Shown here piece after piece: positions 34,961-47,210 of a stretch of DNA of 64,000 nucleotides. The stretch is from Ochotona curzoniae (lineage: Eukaryota > Chordata > Mammalia > Lagomorpha > Ochotonidae). The stretch spans positions 16,173,001 through 16,237,000 of the forward strand of contig NW_024467083.1 of assembly GCF_017591425.1 (NCBI RefSeq), read 5' to 3'. A program made the position numbers and the translations under genes. The notes under the pieces are model-generated. The model did not search any database and had not been told where the DNA came from. It saw nothing but the letters and a program-made list of their open reading frames with translations. Each line of letters opens with the position of its first letter. Position 1 is the stretch's first letter.

Positions 34961-35492
34961 ATTTTGTCAGGATATTTAATTGTTCAACTTATTGTGCCTC
35001 ATCCTCCTATTCATTTAGCTTACCTTTAAGTAATATCTGTTCAATAAGACTTCCACCAAAGTCCAGCAAAACACAAAGGAAAAAACATGATATACACTCA
35101 GGCTCTATTCCTGAGGCTTCTGAGGGTATACTACACCAGTGTTATTCCTACAAACATTGATATTTGTCCGAATGGCTGAGCACCTATTAAACACTGTATA
35201 TCTCATGGCACTGAGCAAACTTTATGCTTGAGAAATCATCATAGAAGTAAAAGGCTAGCCAGTCTCCCTTGCCAGTCATGGTCTAGCGCACAGCCAAGCA
35301 TTTTAAAGCTTGACTTTCTACTTTTCTACAAATTATAGCATAACATATTATCATTCTGCCTATATGTCAATTTCCACTTTTGGGGTCTTTATTTCCCATC
35401 AGCTCGGAAAAAAAAAAATCCTCAACATTTGTGTTGATATCTATAGAGATAAGAGAAAAGGATAATACATTTCTCTAAGAATGGATGAATTT

Positions 35493-35825
35493 TTGAAAAG
35501 AATTTATTTTTATTGGAAAATCATATAAACAGAGAGGAGGAGAGACAGAGAGGAAGATCTTCTGTCTGCTGATTCAATACCAGATCTGTCGTTGCAGCCA
35601 GTGACTGCAACGCCAGAGCTGAGCTGATCCAAAGCTAGGAGCCAAGAGCTTTCTCCAGGCCTTCTATGCAGGATCCAAGGCTTTGGGCCATCCTCAACTG
35701 CTTTCCCAGGCCACCAGCAGGGATCTGGAGGGAAGAGGGGCTGCTGGGACATGAACTGGTGCCCATATGGGATCCAGGTGTGTGCAAGGTAAGGACTTAA
35801 GCCACTAGGCTACCATGCCAGGCCC
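35493..35825 (-). repeat. CSINE with 15-bp target-site duplication
   Basis: Reverse C-repeat flanked by identical AGAATGGATGAATTT at 35478-35492 and 35826-35840. Body motifs: ATTGGAAAATCATATAAACAG, AGGATCCAAGGCTTTGGGCC, CATATGGGATCCAGGTGTGTG, head CCACTAGGCTACCATGCCAGGCCC. A small duplication (GCAGCCAGTGACTGCAACGCC region, 35596-35616) adds to the usual body. Confidence 0.93.
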
Positions 35826-37689
35826 AGAATGGATGAATTTAAATCTAAATATAAGCCTATTCAAAGTAAGGTGTTTAACTATTTTGCACACTGGCTTAAC
35901 TTGTAAATCACTAATAAGAATATATCTATTGATTTTCTACAAATAGATACAGCCGCATGCTTTCTTCATCAAATTCTCCTTATCATACCAAGACACATAC
36001 TATAAAAGCATAGGTAGGCCTATTTCATAGCAATGGGATCACAAGTAATGGCAATAACAGAGGCTATCTATTACTTGGTGAAACTATTGCTGTCTAGTGT
36101 TATAGATAGGCTACCTACAAATAGATCATGAATTGGGTGAAGTTTCTTAAGAAGGAACTTTTATTCATGTCAATATCCACCCAGAAAATATAAATCAATA
36201 TTGAAACTTATCTTTGAAGTAATCATTTGCAAGCTGCCTGAGAAAGTTAAGGGCCTAAATTCCCTCCTTCAAATAGTTTCAAGTCTGTAACAGCTGTGAC
36301 AAGGGAGACATGATCACACTGAGGAAGGTATCAGGTTTTCCGGCAGGTGTATAGAACATGGTTCTCAACTAGGCTCATCAGAAGGCATTCTCAGCAAATG
36401 AATGACTCATTACTTAGTAACTCGATGTTTCCATTTTGGAACTATTAATATCACAGCCAATTATTTTTCAACAACGTTTTCAAGTTAAACAATATAACTT
36501 GAAGCACTAACATGTTCCAATGGAAATCAAAATTATCAGCATAGCCATAATAACTAGTGCATAAATTATCAGTAGCTAACCATTTAGTTCTGACACTTGA
36601 CTGAAAAGAGATGACACAGAGAATTTTTCCCATTTAAGGATCATGTATAGAGTTCGCTAACAACGTCGCAGGGTCTAGATAACTGACATCAATGCTTTTA
36701 CATCATTGAGGCTAATTAATTACTGCTTCAAAGTTTGATCAAAGGATGTTCATGAACATGTCTGAACAAATGAAACCATTCAATTTTCAGTAAAATCTGA
36801 ACTTTGTACACAAAAGGAACCCAGCTCAATCAATAGTCTTCCTTAAAATACTCATTAGCAAGTCATGAAGTATTTTTGAAATAACAATTTTCCATGATGA
36901 GTATCAGAGACTATCACCCTAAACATTTGCTAATTATTCTCTGGTAGGACAGATAGTACCTGATACTCAGCTCTCAGCTGAGTACACATGGTCTTATTTA
37001 TGAAACGTAATATATTTAGGTAAGACTATAGGGCATTGAGTCAATGGTAGAATCAACACAGTGTTTGCTTAAGTTCACTGCCTAACAGTGGCCTGAGGTC
37101 ACTCCAAAGACCTGTGCTCCCTGAAGGATACTGAAAGCAGGCTGAGAATTTAATCATGTTTAATTTAAATTCTCAGCCTATCCCTGATTTTATGTTAAAG
37201 CTTTCTTATGTCTTCTTTTTAGGCTCCCAGTAAGATTCATAAATATAACTTCAAATATCTGGTCCCCCAAGCAAAGGAAATAAAAGTGTCCCAGTTTATT
37301 ATGTATCATATATTTTGCATACTGTCACTGAAAAATGTAGGAGTAATTCAGATTGGTTTCATTCAATCAGGTGCTAACAAATGCTAAGTGGACAAATATT
37401 CCCTCAACCAAAAACTCAAAAATATTACAAAGAAAATTTATGTATTCAATGTTGCAAAATAAACAAAAATGTATAGTCATTAACAAAAAAAACACAATTA
37501 AAAGTTCTTTGCTACTCTTACAGAAAATTAGGTAACTAACATCACTTTGAGATTTTAGCTTATTTATAGCCATTTAGTTAGTCAAGAAGCAAACCTGTTT
37601 CTCAATCTACACAATTTTTGAATTATCAAGGTACTAATTATGTTAAGACACCACAGAGTGACAAAAAGAAAACACAAAAGCCTAATTTG

Positions 37690-38226
37690 TCTGATGTGTC
37701 CTTATATTAGAGAGAACATATGGTATTTGTCCTTTTGGGATTGATTTATTTCACTAAGTATCATGGTCGCCACTTAGGAACACCTAGTTGCGAATAGTAT
37801 AATTTCATGAAAAATTTTTTTGTTGGTGGTATTGCTGTTTTAACTTCATACCTGTTGTTGATCTTATTTCATGGCTTCTCATTTGAGGGAATGTACAGTG
37901 ATAGAGTAATAGAGACTAACATATCCAGATATGAAAATACATTATATTATGCATCCCTATTTCCAAATCAAAGATGGACTCCCAATGAAACTGTTGGACA
38001 TATCTGGTGCTGAACTGTCTGACATTGTCTGTACCAGCATTGTTAGGGCACATGTAAATAATAGACTGATGGAATTATAACTCCTTATGAAGGACTTTAT
38101 TATTGTAACCATATATATACATTGGGAAAATCAGTCCGGGGGTGAGAATTTGACAGGGGGAGGGGGAAATCCCAAACTACAGAATTGTACCATAAAAATC
38201 GTAATTCAAAATAAAAATTTCAAAAA
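37690..38226 (+). mobile_element. 5'-truncated LINE-1 (3' UTR only)
   Basis: TTAGAGAGAACATATGGTATTTGTCC is an L1 3' UTR motif. CTTATTTCATGGCTTCTCATTTGAGGG matches the reverse complement of the other L1's 3' UTR (CTGTTTTGTGGCTCTTCATTTAAGGG, about 22520-22545), and GGGGGTGAGAATTTGACAGGGGGAGGGGG with CAGAATTGTACCATAAAAATCG matches that element's 3' end. So the two belong to related L1 subfamilies; this one has no coding part. Confidence 0.85.
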
Positions 38227-38499
38227 CGACACCATAGGGGATATGACAAATAGGTACGGCTTCTGGCTTCAAAGTGTTGACAGTAAAAATATGTATATTA
38301 TATAAAGACATGGAAATAGTTCATTTCAAATAAGAAAGCTGTGACTGAATATCTGGCTCCATGCTAGCCCTAAAATCAAAGAAACAAAAAAACCTCCTGA
38401 ACTCCCAGTTGCTTTGGCAAAGCCTTGAAGTCAACCTTCAGTAGTCTGCTAGTAACATAGGTCATATTTTATATGTCACAGCACTCTGTAAGATCATCT

Positions 38500-38930
38500 T
38501 CTAAATATACATCTCTAGGGTAGCATGTTGGCCCCAGTCTAGATCTCTGACCTTTCATCATGAGACCCTAACTGGACTTCCTATGTCTACTTTGTCTTCT
38601 TTCCTCATGGCTTTTTCTCAACATAGAAGCCAGAATAACCCTTTTAAAACTTGAAGTCAGACCACGTATTCACTTTGCTTAAATTTTTCCAATGACTCAA
38701 TACTAAAAACTGAAGTTCGTTAGGGACTTAAGTGACCTGACCTGCCTTACCCCTTAGACCTTATCTTCTGCTGCTTTTTCTGTGTGCCCTTGCATTCTGC
38801 CCATATTGCAAGGTCACGCATGTCCCTTCCTTTGCAATGGCTGTTACCTCTCCCCATCATAACTCTTTAATCAAATCTTACCTTTGCAATGAAGCTCACC
38901 GTGATGTCCTATATAAGAGTCATGAATACA
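38500..38930 (+). repeat. L2 LINE fragment
   Basis: CAGACCACGTATTCACTTTGC, ATTTTTCCAATGACTCAATAC, GACCTGACCTGCCTTACC, CCCTTGCATTCTGCC and CTTTGCAATGGCTGTTACCTC follow the L2 3' region order as remembered. Confidence 0.65.
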
Positions 38931-39469
38931 TACCACTAGTGTCATCAGGTATAGATGAGAAATAAGGCTTATTGCAGGGGCAGTGTACAAGCAAAGAAGT
39001 GAAATACATGCAATTGGCTAACCTTTCATGTCCCATAGCTTTCGGCTAGCGCAAAATGTTCTGCCTATATGGTGGTTACAGTTCCAGCAGCCTGCTGTAC
39101 ATATGGATAAGGTACTTATGATAGTGTATAGTAATAGAAGCTCCCTGGTCATTCAGGTAGACTTGTCTTAGAAAGGAGAGCTCCTGGAGCCAGTGGCTAG
39201 TGCTAACCTGTTGAACTGCTGACCTAACCTAGAAGTGATATATAAGCTTTCATATATGCAATTGAACGGAGAGAAAATAGGGAAATAAGCCTTTTTTCTT
39301 TTTTTTTTTTTTGCTTCCTCCAACCAGCCCATTTAAAATTCATAAGCCACCACCAGGACTCTTGATCATCATTACCTCATTATGGTGTTTTTCTAGAGAA
39401 ATTCTCAACTTCAAATGCTAAGCAATTTCATTAATCTCCTATGTACCTTCCCCACTAGCATAACATTTT

Positions 39470-39590
39470 ATAAAGGTAGTACATTTGTCTGCTCTACTCA
39501 CTGCTATGTAGTCCCCAACAATGTGAACAGTGCTGTATTTGAAGTAGGCTACCTGTTCAATGAACGAATGAAAGAATGAATGAATAAACA
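39470..39590 (+). repeat. MIR/L2 3' end fragment
   Basis: ATGTGAACAGTGCTGTATTTGAAGTAGGC, then TGTTCAATGAACGAATGAAAGAATGAATGAATAAAC, corresponds to the common 'CACATAGTAGGTGCTCAATAAATGTTTGTTGAATGAATGA' 3' end. Confidence 0.6.
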
Positions 39591-41109
39591 TAAGGACCTT
39601 TGGAGGGAATTGCTGGTGAGAATGTTACAAGTGAAGAAGAGATGAGGAACAAAGCAGTTGGATTCATTCAAGCATATGGAAAATGCTCACTGATGAGGAA
39701 GGATAATTAAAAGAAGGGAAATTAACTGGGAAATAGTGTGTTTTGACTAGAGATAATTCTGAGTCAAGAAATTAGACAATTCTGAAATGTTCCTGCCCAG
39801 TTCTGACAAATTGGAGGGTATACAAAGAGTAGCCAGAATGGTGAGTCAACAACTACATATACAATGAAGGACTGAACAGCTATTTTTAAAAGCGAGTAAG
39901 ATTGATATTTCAAAAAAGGGGAAAAGGAGGGAAGGACGGAAGATAAGCAGAAAAAAGCAGTCAAAAAGAAATGAGCATATATGCTATATACTGGTACAGA
40001 AGTCATGAACTTATTTTTAATAAATAACTAGAGAATATTTTGACATGAACACACAGTGTATTTGTTTTGAGCTACAAGTTATCTATTAAATAAAATTTAT
40101 AAATAAATTATTCAAAATTGTGCTGGATATTTTGTATACTGACAGACAAATTTACTTGAGAGTTCAAGCAAAAACTGATGATGACTATTCAAGAATGTTA
40201 TAAAAAATACATGTTTTAAAAAAATACATGTTTGGAAAAGCCATCAGGCTATATTTTACATAACACTTGAGAGATGTGTTTGTTATAGTGTTGACACAAG
40301 GAGACACTCCATACATGTGGAATGGATGAAGCAATGAATAAAAGCATGAATTAATAACAGGAAACCCTGGCTCAATCTACCATCAAGTCCCCAATGCTTT
40401 CAGGAGAGAAGTGAATTACAGAGTGAAGAACTGCTACCATACGCAGATTTGGAGTTCAGTAGAGGTACAGCATAACAGTGGTATACATCAAGGCAAAAAC
40501 TTGCAGTTATTGATCCTCAGAGGTGGGGGATGATTTTTTTAAGAAGAAAAAAGGATAATTATCCTGAGATAAACTTAGTTTTCCAGGCAAGAGACTAGAA
40601 AACACCAGTTTCTGATCAGTGCTCATGTATGAGGGCACCACAGTCATGCAGGGAACACTGCATCTGTTAACTGTACTGGAGTCAGTGTCCAACTCACAAT
40701 ACAAGCTTTCAAACAAATAAGAATCCCTTTAAAATGCTTTGTTTTAGCCAGAAAGCAGTACTTGCCAAGTATGTGCACTTGCCAACTCTAGCAGCATTTG
40801 AGATAAAAAGGGAGAGCCCAGCATGACCTAATCATGAAGATGAGCAACTGCTGTTGATCATTTGACCACCAACTGAAAATTGTGTGGACATCACAGACAT
40901 GCTAAGGGTAAATGCATCTGAAAATGTCACCGTATGTTAGCCTTCACTCTGCCCATAGAATAGTGTGTGAATTGGGAAAAGCTCAGGAATTAGAAGTGAG
41001 AAACCAAAGTACCAAGGAAATAGAGAAGTACTTTGTAAATACATAAAAACTGTCCAATGAGGCTGGTATAACATTTCACATGGAGTAACTGTGGAAACAG
41101 TGGCAGGAA

Positions 41110-41215
41110 CAGTGACAATAATTGTAGAAACTAAGATGTACAGTGCTTCTCACATGGCCAACTTTGCTGTGAGGACTTCACATGCACTAACTCTTTTTAA
41201 GGTTTTTAACAAGAG
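41110..41215 (-). repeat. MIR-like fragment
   Basis: CAGTGCTTCTCACATGGCCAAC and GGACTTCACATGCACTAACTC resemble the reverse of the MIR 3' part. Low-confidence. Confidence 0.4.
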
Positions 41216-41829
41216 CTGTTAACACCAGGCAACAATGCATGATGAAGTAGACCAGGGAAACTCCAGGTAAATGGCTGCATTTTTTTGGAAGGGAAATATA
41301 AAGTTATCACATAAGCAGCATTTTTTTTGTATATCTTCAATGATGAAGGAAAAATTTTCACAGATTGAAGGTTTGTGGCATATTCCCCTGAAAACATGAA
41401 TGCATGTGTACTGTGTTTAAAAGAGTCTCCTCTTAATTGTCAATTTACCAAGCATCAGCCAATATTGCTAGGTCTTATTACTTTCTATCTATCAAATATC
41501 TAATACAGTACTAAAAATGGTCACACAAGGATTGCTTAGATACTGCCATTGGCTAGGAACTTCTTTTCTTGGAAGATAGTGCATTTGGTATGAAAGCTAT
41601 AATCTTGTACCGAAAATACTTTGCTGAATTAAGGGTATGTTTTTCTTCTAACTCCCATCAATTGGCTGCCTAACTGTTCTAACAATAGCAGGACCTTCCA
41701 TATTTCCAAGTTGTAAGTACTTTCAAAACAAATTTGAAGTAGGGTGGACAATGGAAAGAAAAGATAAAATTAAACACAACTGGATTATAGTGAGTGTAAT
41801 GACATCATTCACCTAAAGCTACTTCCATC

Positions 41830-42145
41830 TAGAAACTGTGACTATGATCTTATTTGGGAAAAGTGACAAGAGATCAGCCTGTGGTAGAGTCAGTCCTAAA
41901 TCCGATGACAAGTGCCTACACAAGAGCAGGGAAAGGCAAACTGAGGACTATGCAAGGACTGGGGTGATGCTCTCACAAGCCAAAGGACACCAAGTGCTCC
42001 TTGCAGCCACTCAGAAACTAAAGACAGACATGGGACAATTGCTCCCAGTGGCTGCCTGGAACGAACTCACCAGGCTAACTCTTCGGTATGGGACTTCTAG
42101 CCTCCAGAACATCGAGCAAGTTTTCCTATTGTCTTAAAGATACAG
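41830..42145 (+). mobile_element. MaLR LTR (MLT1-like)
   Basis: ACTGTGACTATGATCTTATTTGGGAAAAGTG, CAGTCCTAAATCCGATGACAAGTGCC, GGGGTGATGCTCTCACAAGCC and GGACTTCTAGCCTCCAGAAC match the MLT1 LTR consensus in order. The open frame at 41838-42137 lies within it and is incidental. Confidence 0.85.
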
Positions 42146-42746
42146 AATGTGGTAACTTCATAGAAGTTTTATGAACTTAATACATTTAAGTAATCAAAAT
42201 AGGAGCATTTTAAACTCAAATGATCAAAGATGACATGAATAATCAGAAATAATCATTATGCAATATAGCATAATAACAGCATTGTGGTATAATGAGTTAC
42301 GTAAATAAGAATGGCACAAATTCTCCAAGTTCAAGTTTGTGTCCAAAATATTAGCTAAAAATGAGGCATAAATGCCTTGTTAGACGCTTACAGAATGGGA
42401 CATATGGCAGAGGGAGAAGCAGCTGCAGGAAGGGGCAGTCCAGTTTCAGGCATCTACGTGTTCTTGTGAGGTAACACAGTTTTCAGATAGCAAGGGAAAT
42501 GTTTGGAGGATTATTGCAACATTTCTTATCACATCAAAAGGAACACGTTGATCTTTGTTTTGCCATTAAATCCACTCACTTTTTCATACTTTTTTCTCTA
42601 TCACCTGTACTTCACACCCTGTTATCTGCTATGTTGTGCCCTGGAGCTGAGGCTCCAACTCCACTTAGCCATTTCTGAGTATGTTTTTCATTCAAGGTAC
42701 AACACAAAGTGCAATTTGAGAATGGCAAACAAGGAAGCCTGGCCTC

Positions 42747-43069
42747 AGCCAGTTTGGTGGCTCTGCGGCTGAAGTCCTTGCCTTGCATGTGCTGGAATCG
42801 CATGTGGGTACCAGGTCTAGTCCCAGCAGCTCTGCTTCCCATCTGGCTCCCTGCTTCTGGCCCTGGGAGAGCAGCTGGGGACAGCCAAGGGTTTTGGGAC
42901 CCTGCACCCATGTGTGGGAGGCCTGGGCGAGGTTCTGGGCTCCTGACTTTGCATTGGGGCAGATCTAGCTGTTGTGGCTGCTTAGGGAGTGGATCACCAG
43001 ACAGAGGATCTTCCTCTCTGTCTCCCCTCCTGACTTTCCTATAAAAGTAAATAAATTAAAATAAAAAAA
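42747..43069 (+). repeat. CSINE with 13-bp target-site duplication
   Basis: Flanked by GAAGCCTGGCCTC at 42734-42746 and 43070-43082. Head GGTGGCTCTGCGGCTGAAGTCC, B-box region GGTACCAGGTCTAGTCCC, body CCCTGGGAGAGCAGCTGGGG, ACCCATGTGTGGGAGGCC, 3' part TTCCTCTCTGTCTCCC and an A-rich tail. Open frames on both strands here are incidental. Confidence 0.92.
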
Positions 43070-43189
43070 GAAGCCTGGCCTCTAGAGGGCTCTGGGAAAC
43101 AATACATCAGGAGGAATAATTAAATCTAAACACAAATAATTTTAATTCTCAGATTGCTATATTCTATGTGGCCTCTTAAAATATTGCTT

Positions 43190-43504
43190 GGGCTGGGGCC
43201 CAGTGCTATGGCTCAGTGGTAAATCCTCATCTTGCTGGTGCTAGTATCCTATAAGCCACCCGTTTGTGTCCCAGCTGTTCTACCTCCCATTTAGCTCCCA
43301 GCTTGTGGCCTGGGAAAGAAGTAGAGGATGGCCCCAAAGCCTTAGGACCCTGTACCCATGTGGGAGACCTGGAAGAAGCTCCTGGACTCTGGCTTTGGAT
43401 CAGCTCAGCTCCAGCCATTGCGGCCACTTGGGGAGTAAATCACTGGATGGAAATCTTTCTATATCACCTCTTCGTAATCTGCCTTTCCAATAAAAATAAA
43501 TAAA
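43190..43504 (+). repeat. CSINE
   Basis: Forward C-repeat: GGGGCCCAGTGCTATGGCTCAG head, CCTGGGAAAGAAGTAGAGGATGG, TACCCATGTGGGAGACCTGG, CACTTGGGGAGTAAATCACTGG, CTGCCTTTCCAATAAAAATAAATAAA tail. Confidence 0.9.
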
Positions 43505-43510
43505 GTATTA

Positions 43511-43815
43511 CTGCCGCCAGCATTATGGTAAGGGAATAAAGACACCACTTATGATACTGGCATGCCATATGGGAAGCAGTTCATGTGCCTCCTGCTCTAC
43601 TTCTGATCCAGCTCCCTGCTAATTGCCTGGGAAAGGCAGTGGAAGATGCCTCAAGTGCTTAGGCTCTTGTTACTCATGTAGGAGACCTAATGAGAACTCT
43701 TGCCTCCTGATGTTGCCATTTGTGGAGTGAACCAGTGAATGGAAGAGGGGTGTGTGTGCATGTGTGTGTCTTTATCCCCCTCTTTTTTTCTGTAACCTTT
43801 TCAAATGAGAACAGA
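43511..43815 (+). repeat. CSINE, degraded
   Basis: Older forward C-repeat following directly: TGGCATGCCATATGGGAAGC, CTGATCCAGCTCCCTGC, GGGAAAGGCAGTGGAAGATG, ACTCATGTAGGAGACC, then a TG-rich 3' part (GTGTGTGTGCATGTGTGTGTC). Confidence 0.78.
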
Positions 43816-44233
43816 TGGCTTCATGATGTACTCACATATGCTAGTACTCCTTGTGCTCAAAGAGCTGTGCACCAAGGCCCTCTGCCTGGAGTAGTAAAAA
43901 GAAAGGACAATGCCACTTTTTCTTAGCGGTAAAGTTCACAAATGTGATTATCACTACATTCTAAAATGCTCTGTTCCGAAATAGTTGTCTTATGAAAAAG
44001 TAATAAGAGTCTCAGAATTTCCACAAACTTCGCATTTAGACTCCCCCAAAGTTAACATCTTATGATGCTTGCATATCAACCTTGTTTTCCTTAGCCAGAT
44101 ATAATCTTTTCCTAAAAACAAAGACATTTCTAATGCAGCACAATTATCAAAAGCAGAAAACTGTATTGATACAATTTTATTACTTAGAGAATTTATCCAT
44201 AACTTTCCAAATCATTACAAATATGTTATATGA

Positions 44234-44358
44234 GTATACTTCAAAAAAACTTGTGGAAAAGTGGAACAAAATTATGACTATTTCTGGGATTAAAAAATGT
44301 CAAATTCATGCAGTTCTTCTATGACACATTTTCCACAAAGGTTTTGAAGTCCTCGTGT
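44234..44358. mobile_element. Mariner-like MITE (short non-coding DNA transposon)
   Basis: About 125 bp with roughly 27-bp imperfect inverted ends: TACTTCAAAAAAACTTGTGGAAAA at the left and TTTTCCACAAAGGTTTTGAAGTCC at the right. TA dinucleotides border both ends, as for Tc1/mariner target sites. It has no coding capacity. Confidence 0.6.
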
Positions 44359-46872
44359 ATGTATGCATCTCTGCCCTCCAGAATTAACACAGGATTATGT
44401 TTCATGTAATAGTCATACTCCTTCCACATCCTTTAATCTAAAATAGTTTCTTGGTCTTCCTTTGTCATTCACGTCCTTTGGTGTTATCAGAATGTATGCC
44501 AGTACTTAGTGGAAAATCTTTCACCTTGGCCTTGTCTGATGCTTCCTCAGGACCACATTCCAATGGGGCAGGAGCTCCAGCCAAGTGGTGGTGCATCCTC
44601 CTCCTAGTGTCACACTGCAAGGCACATGGAGTGACTTGTCTCATTACAGGTGGTGTTCATTAACATTGATCACTTGGTTAAGGGGTTTCTATTCTTTTTG
44701 TAATCAATACATCCTTATATTTGACACTTCAATATTACATACATGTTAACCAAATTTAAAATAAGAATCTCCAACTTTACTCTGTATACCTAGAAATTCT
44801 CCATGAACAAAAACTACAAAATGTTTAAGATCTGCTGCAACAATAATCAACAACATACCTAATTATGAAACTCTTCCAGGTGTAAAGGTCTACGAACATT
44901 CTATCTTACTGCTGCCTCTCATTAATGCAGAAGAATGAAGCTTAAGGGGTGGGGGGAGGTGTGTGTATGTGTGTGTGTGAAGAAAAGTGTAACAAAACCT
45001 TTAACGTCATTGCTCAGATGACACGGGTCAGGCCCAGACTGGCTACATCATTCCTATACTCAAACAGCTACTGAACAATAGAATTGGAAATGATTACATG
45101 TTCACTAAACAGCAACAGAGGTAAAAGTCAGTTCGGTATCCTTCAAATGAAAAACCTATATTTATACATAAGCAGTCTAAATCAGATTTGCTGTGATCAT
45201 TTTTAGGAAATTATAAGACTCTCACACACAATCAAAGAACATAGTTTGTGGAGTTACAAAAGGGTCAAGCAAAAGTACAATGGCTCACTACCATCCCCCA
45301 GGTTCTCTTCTATTTCTTGCATTTGTTTGAAATAATTTAGTTCATTCCAGAAGCAAGAAAAAAAGTCCTATTACTATACAGACAGCCTAAAAGGTTCCCT
45401 GCACTGGGCGGTTACGCTAGAAAGGCTGGGCTCCTTGCCCAATGCACAGGGCTTCCAATCAGCTCCTCCACACGCAACCCTCCATTTGCATGGGGCAATT
45501 CTGTCACAATCTTATTGTATTTTACAAACCTGAAAAATAGTTGCAATCATTTCAAGAAAATTCTAATTTAGATTAGCCCACAAGCAAGCAGTCTCCAGAA
45601 TGATCTGGGACTTTGTTTTACAAAGTGGCTATAATTATAACACAAACAACAACAACATTAATTATAAAGAGCAGATTTCAGGAGTCAAGGATGCAATCTC
45701 AGCCTCTACAGGGAACACAGGATGCTTCTGGGCTTGAGCTTGCCTGTCTTCCATTCTCCAAGGCCTTTTAGAAGGAATAGAGATATCAATGTTCCATGCA
45801 ATCCAGTAACCCAGGGTAATACTGCTGGGGAGAAGCTATTTTTAGATGATATTTAGCAGCATGACCCAAAATATGAATCAGACACAGGACTATAGAGACA
45901 TAATACATGATCTTTCTATAAAATCAGTTATAATTCCTCCTTATCACTTCCTGGGAAATACAACTCACAAAAACAGAGAAGCAGTTTGACTTATTTACTT
46001 ATTCATTATTTATTTATTTTCATTAAGGTTAACCTTAACCAGAATTTGGCAGAAAAATAAGCAAACTATATGTAACAAGACCATAAAAACCAAGATCCAG
46101 ATTGCTGCTGTAGTTTCAAGTAGCAAAATTATGCAACCTTAGAAATATAAGAAAGTGTGTGCTGGAATACATGAGCAGCAGTAGAAAAGAAGTGGCAGAC
46201 TGAGCTGGGATTTCTATTGGCTATATAGCATCTCATTCAACCCTTGGAATCATCTTAGTATTCCCTTCATGGAACACAAAAGTCAGCAAAAATAAACCAA
46301 ATATGAGTTTAGTATCACATTTTAGAATTATAATCTTGCTTAAGGGTAAGGGATGAACAATCTTAGGCCACTATTCATTGTGCAATTAGTGATAACAGAT
46401 TAATTCATTCCCTCCCTTCTGAGTGAGATGGTTCCTGGTCGTGTTATACAGCAGATTCTTCTAAACCAGACTTGCCTGAATTATGTGTTGTAGGTATTGA
46501 ATGATTTATCTATTGAATTCATGGATTGATAATTGATAAACAAAACCAAACGGTGCCAATGATAAATTTTAATGGATTTTTAATAAATGAAATTCTTATG
46601 AATGTTTGAACTCATGACTTCTTTTGTTGAAGATTTCTCCCATATTTAACACGGATATGCAAAATACACCAAGGTTTTAAAAACAAAAACCTGCAATTCA
46701 TTTCCAGTTGCTTAACAAGTATGGGTATTATGGCAGAAACACTAGAGACAAACTGCTAAGTTGGGCAACTTCATTACTGGACAGTATTCTCTAAGCACTG
46801 CAGAGGGTCTTGGGAATAAACCACATAATGAAATCTGAAGGTTAATGACCTTCCTACCTAATACAGGATGTC

Positions 46873-47210
46873 GGGCCCGGCGCGGTGGCGCAAGTGGTTA
46901 AGGTCCTCGCCTAGCACGCCCAGGATCCCATATGGGCGCCGGTTCTAATCCCGGCAGCCCCGCTTCCCTTCCAGCTCCCTGCCTGTGGCCTGGGAAAGCA
47001 GTCGAGGACGGCCCAAAGCTTTGGGACCCTGCACCCGCGTGGGAGACCCGGAAGAGGCTCCTGGCTTCGGATCGGCAAAGTATCGGCCCGTTGCGCTCAC
47101 TTGGGGAGTGAATCATCGGACGGAAGATCTTCCTCTCTGTCTCTCCTCTCTGTATATCCGCCTTTCCAATCAAAAAATAATAAAAATAAATCTTTAAAAA
47201 AAAAAAAAAA
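46873..47210 (+). repeat. Young CSINE with perfect 17-bp target-site duplication
   Basis: Flanked by identical ACCTAATACAGGATGTC at 46856-46872 and 47211-47227. Head GGGCCCGGCGCGGTGGCGCAAG contains an A-box-like TGGCGCAAGTGG; GGTTCTAATCC (about 46940) is the B-box, so the internal RNA polymerase III promoter looks intact. Body AGCAGTCGAGGACGGCCC, CACCCGCGTGGGAGACCC and GGAGTGAATCATCGGACGG keeps many CpG sites, and the A-tail is long. It is the best-preserved copy in the window. Confidence 0.96.

Noticed and set aside
41838..42137. 99-codon plus-strand frame
   Set aside because: It falls within an MLT1-type LTR and matches the LTR's nucleotide order.
42709..43044. 111-codon frame and antisense frames rich in Pro, Gly, Leu
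   Set aside because: They are translations of a CSINE and repeat in the other C-repeat copies.
43745..43772. TG-rich run considered as a CRISPR-like or regulatory repeat, together with 27258-27275 and 44958-44980
   Set aside because: Short (TG)n microsatellites common in mammalian DNA; no spacers or regular units.
46873..46960. Possible functional tRNA gene
   Set aside because: The A- and B-box motifs belong to the CSINE head; the tRNA cloverleaf is not intact and a SINE body, A-tail and TSD follow.
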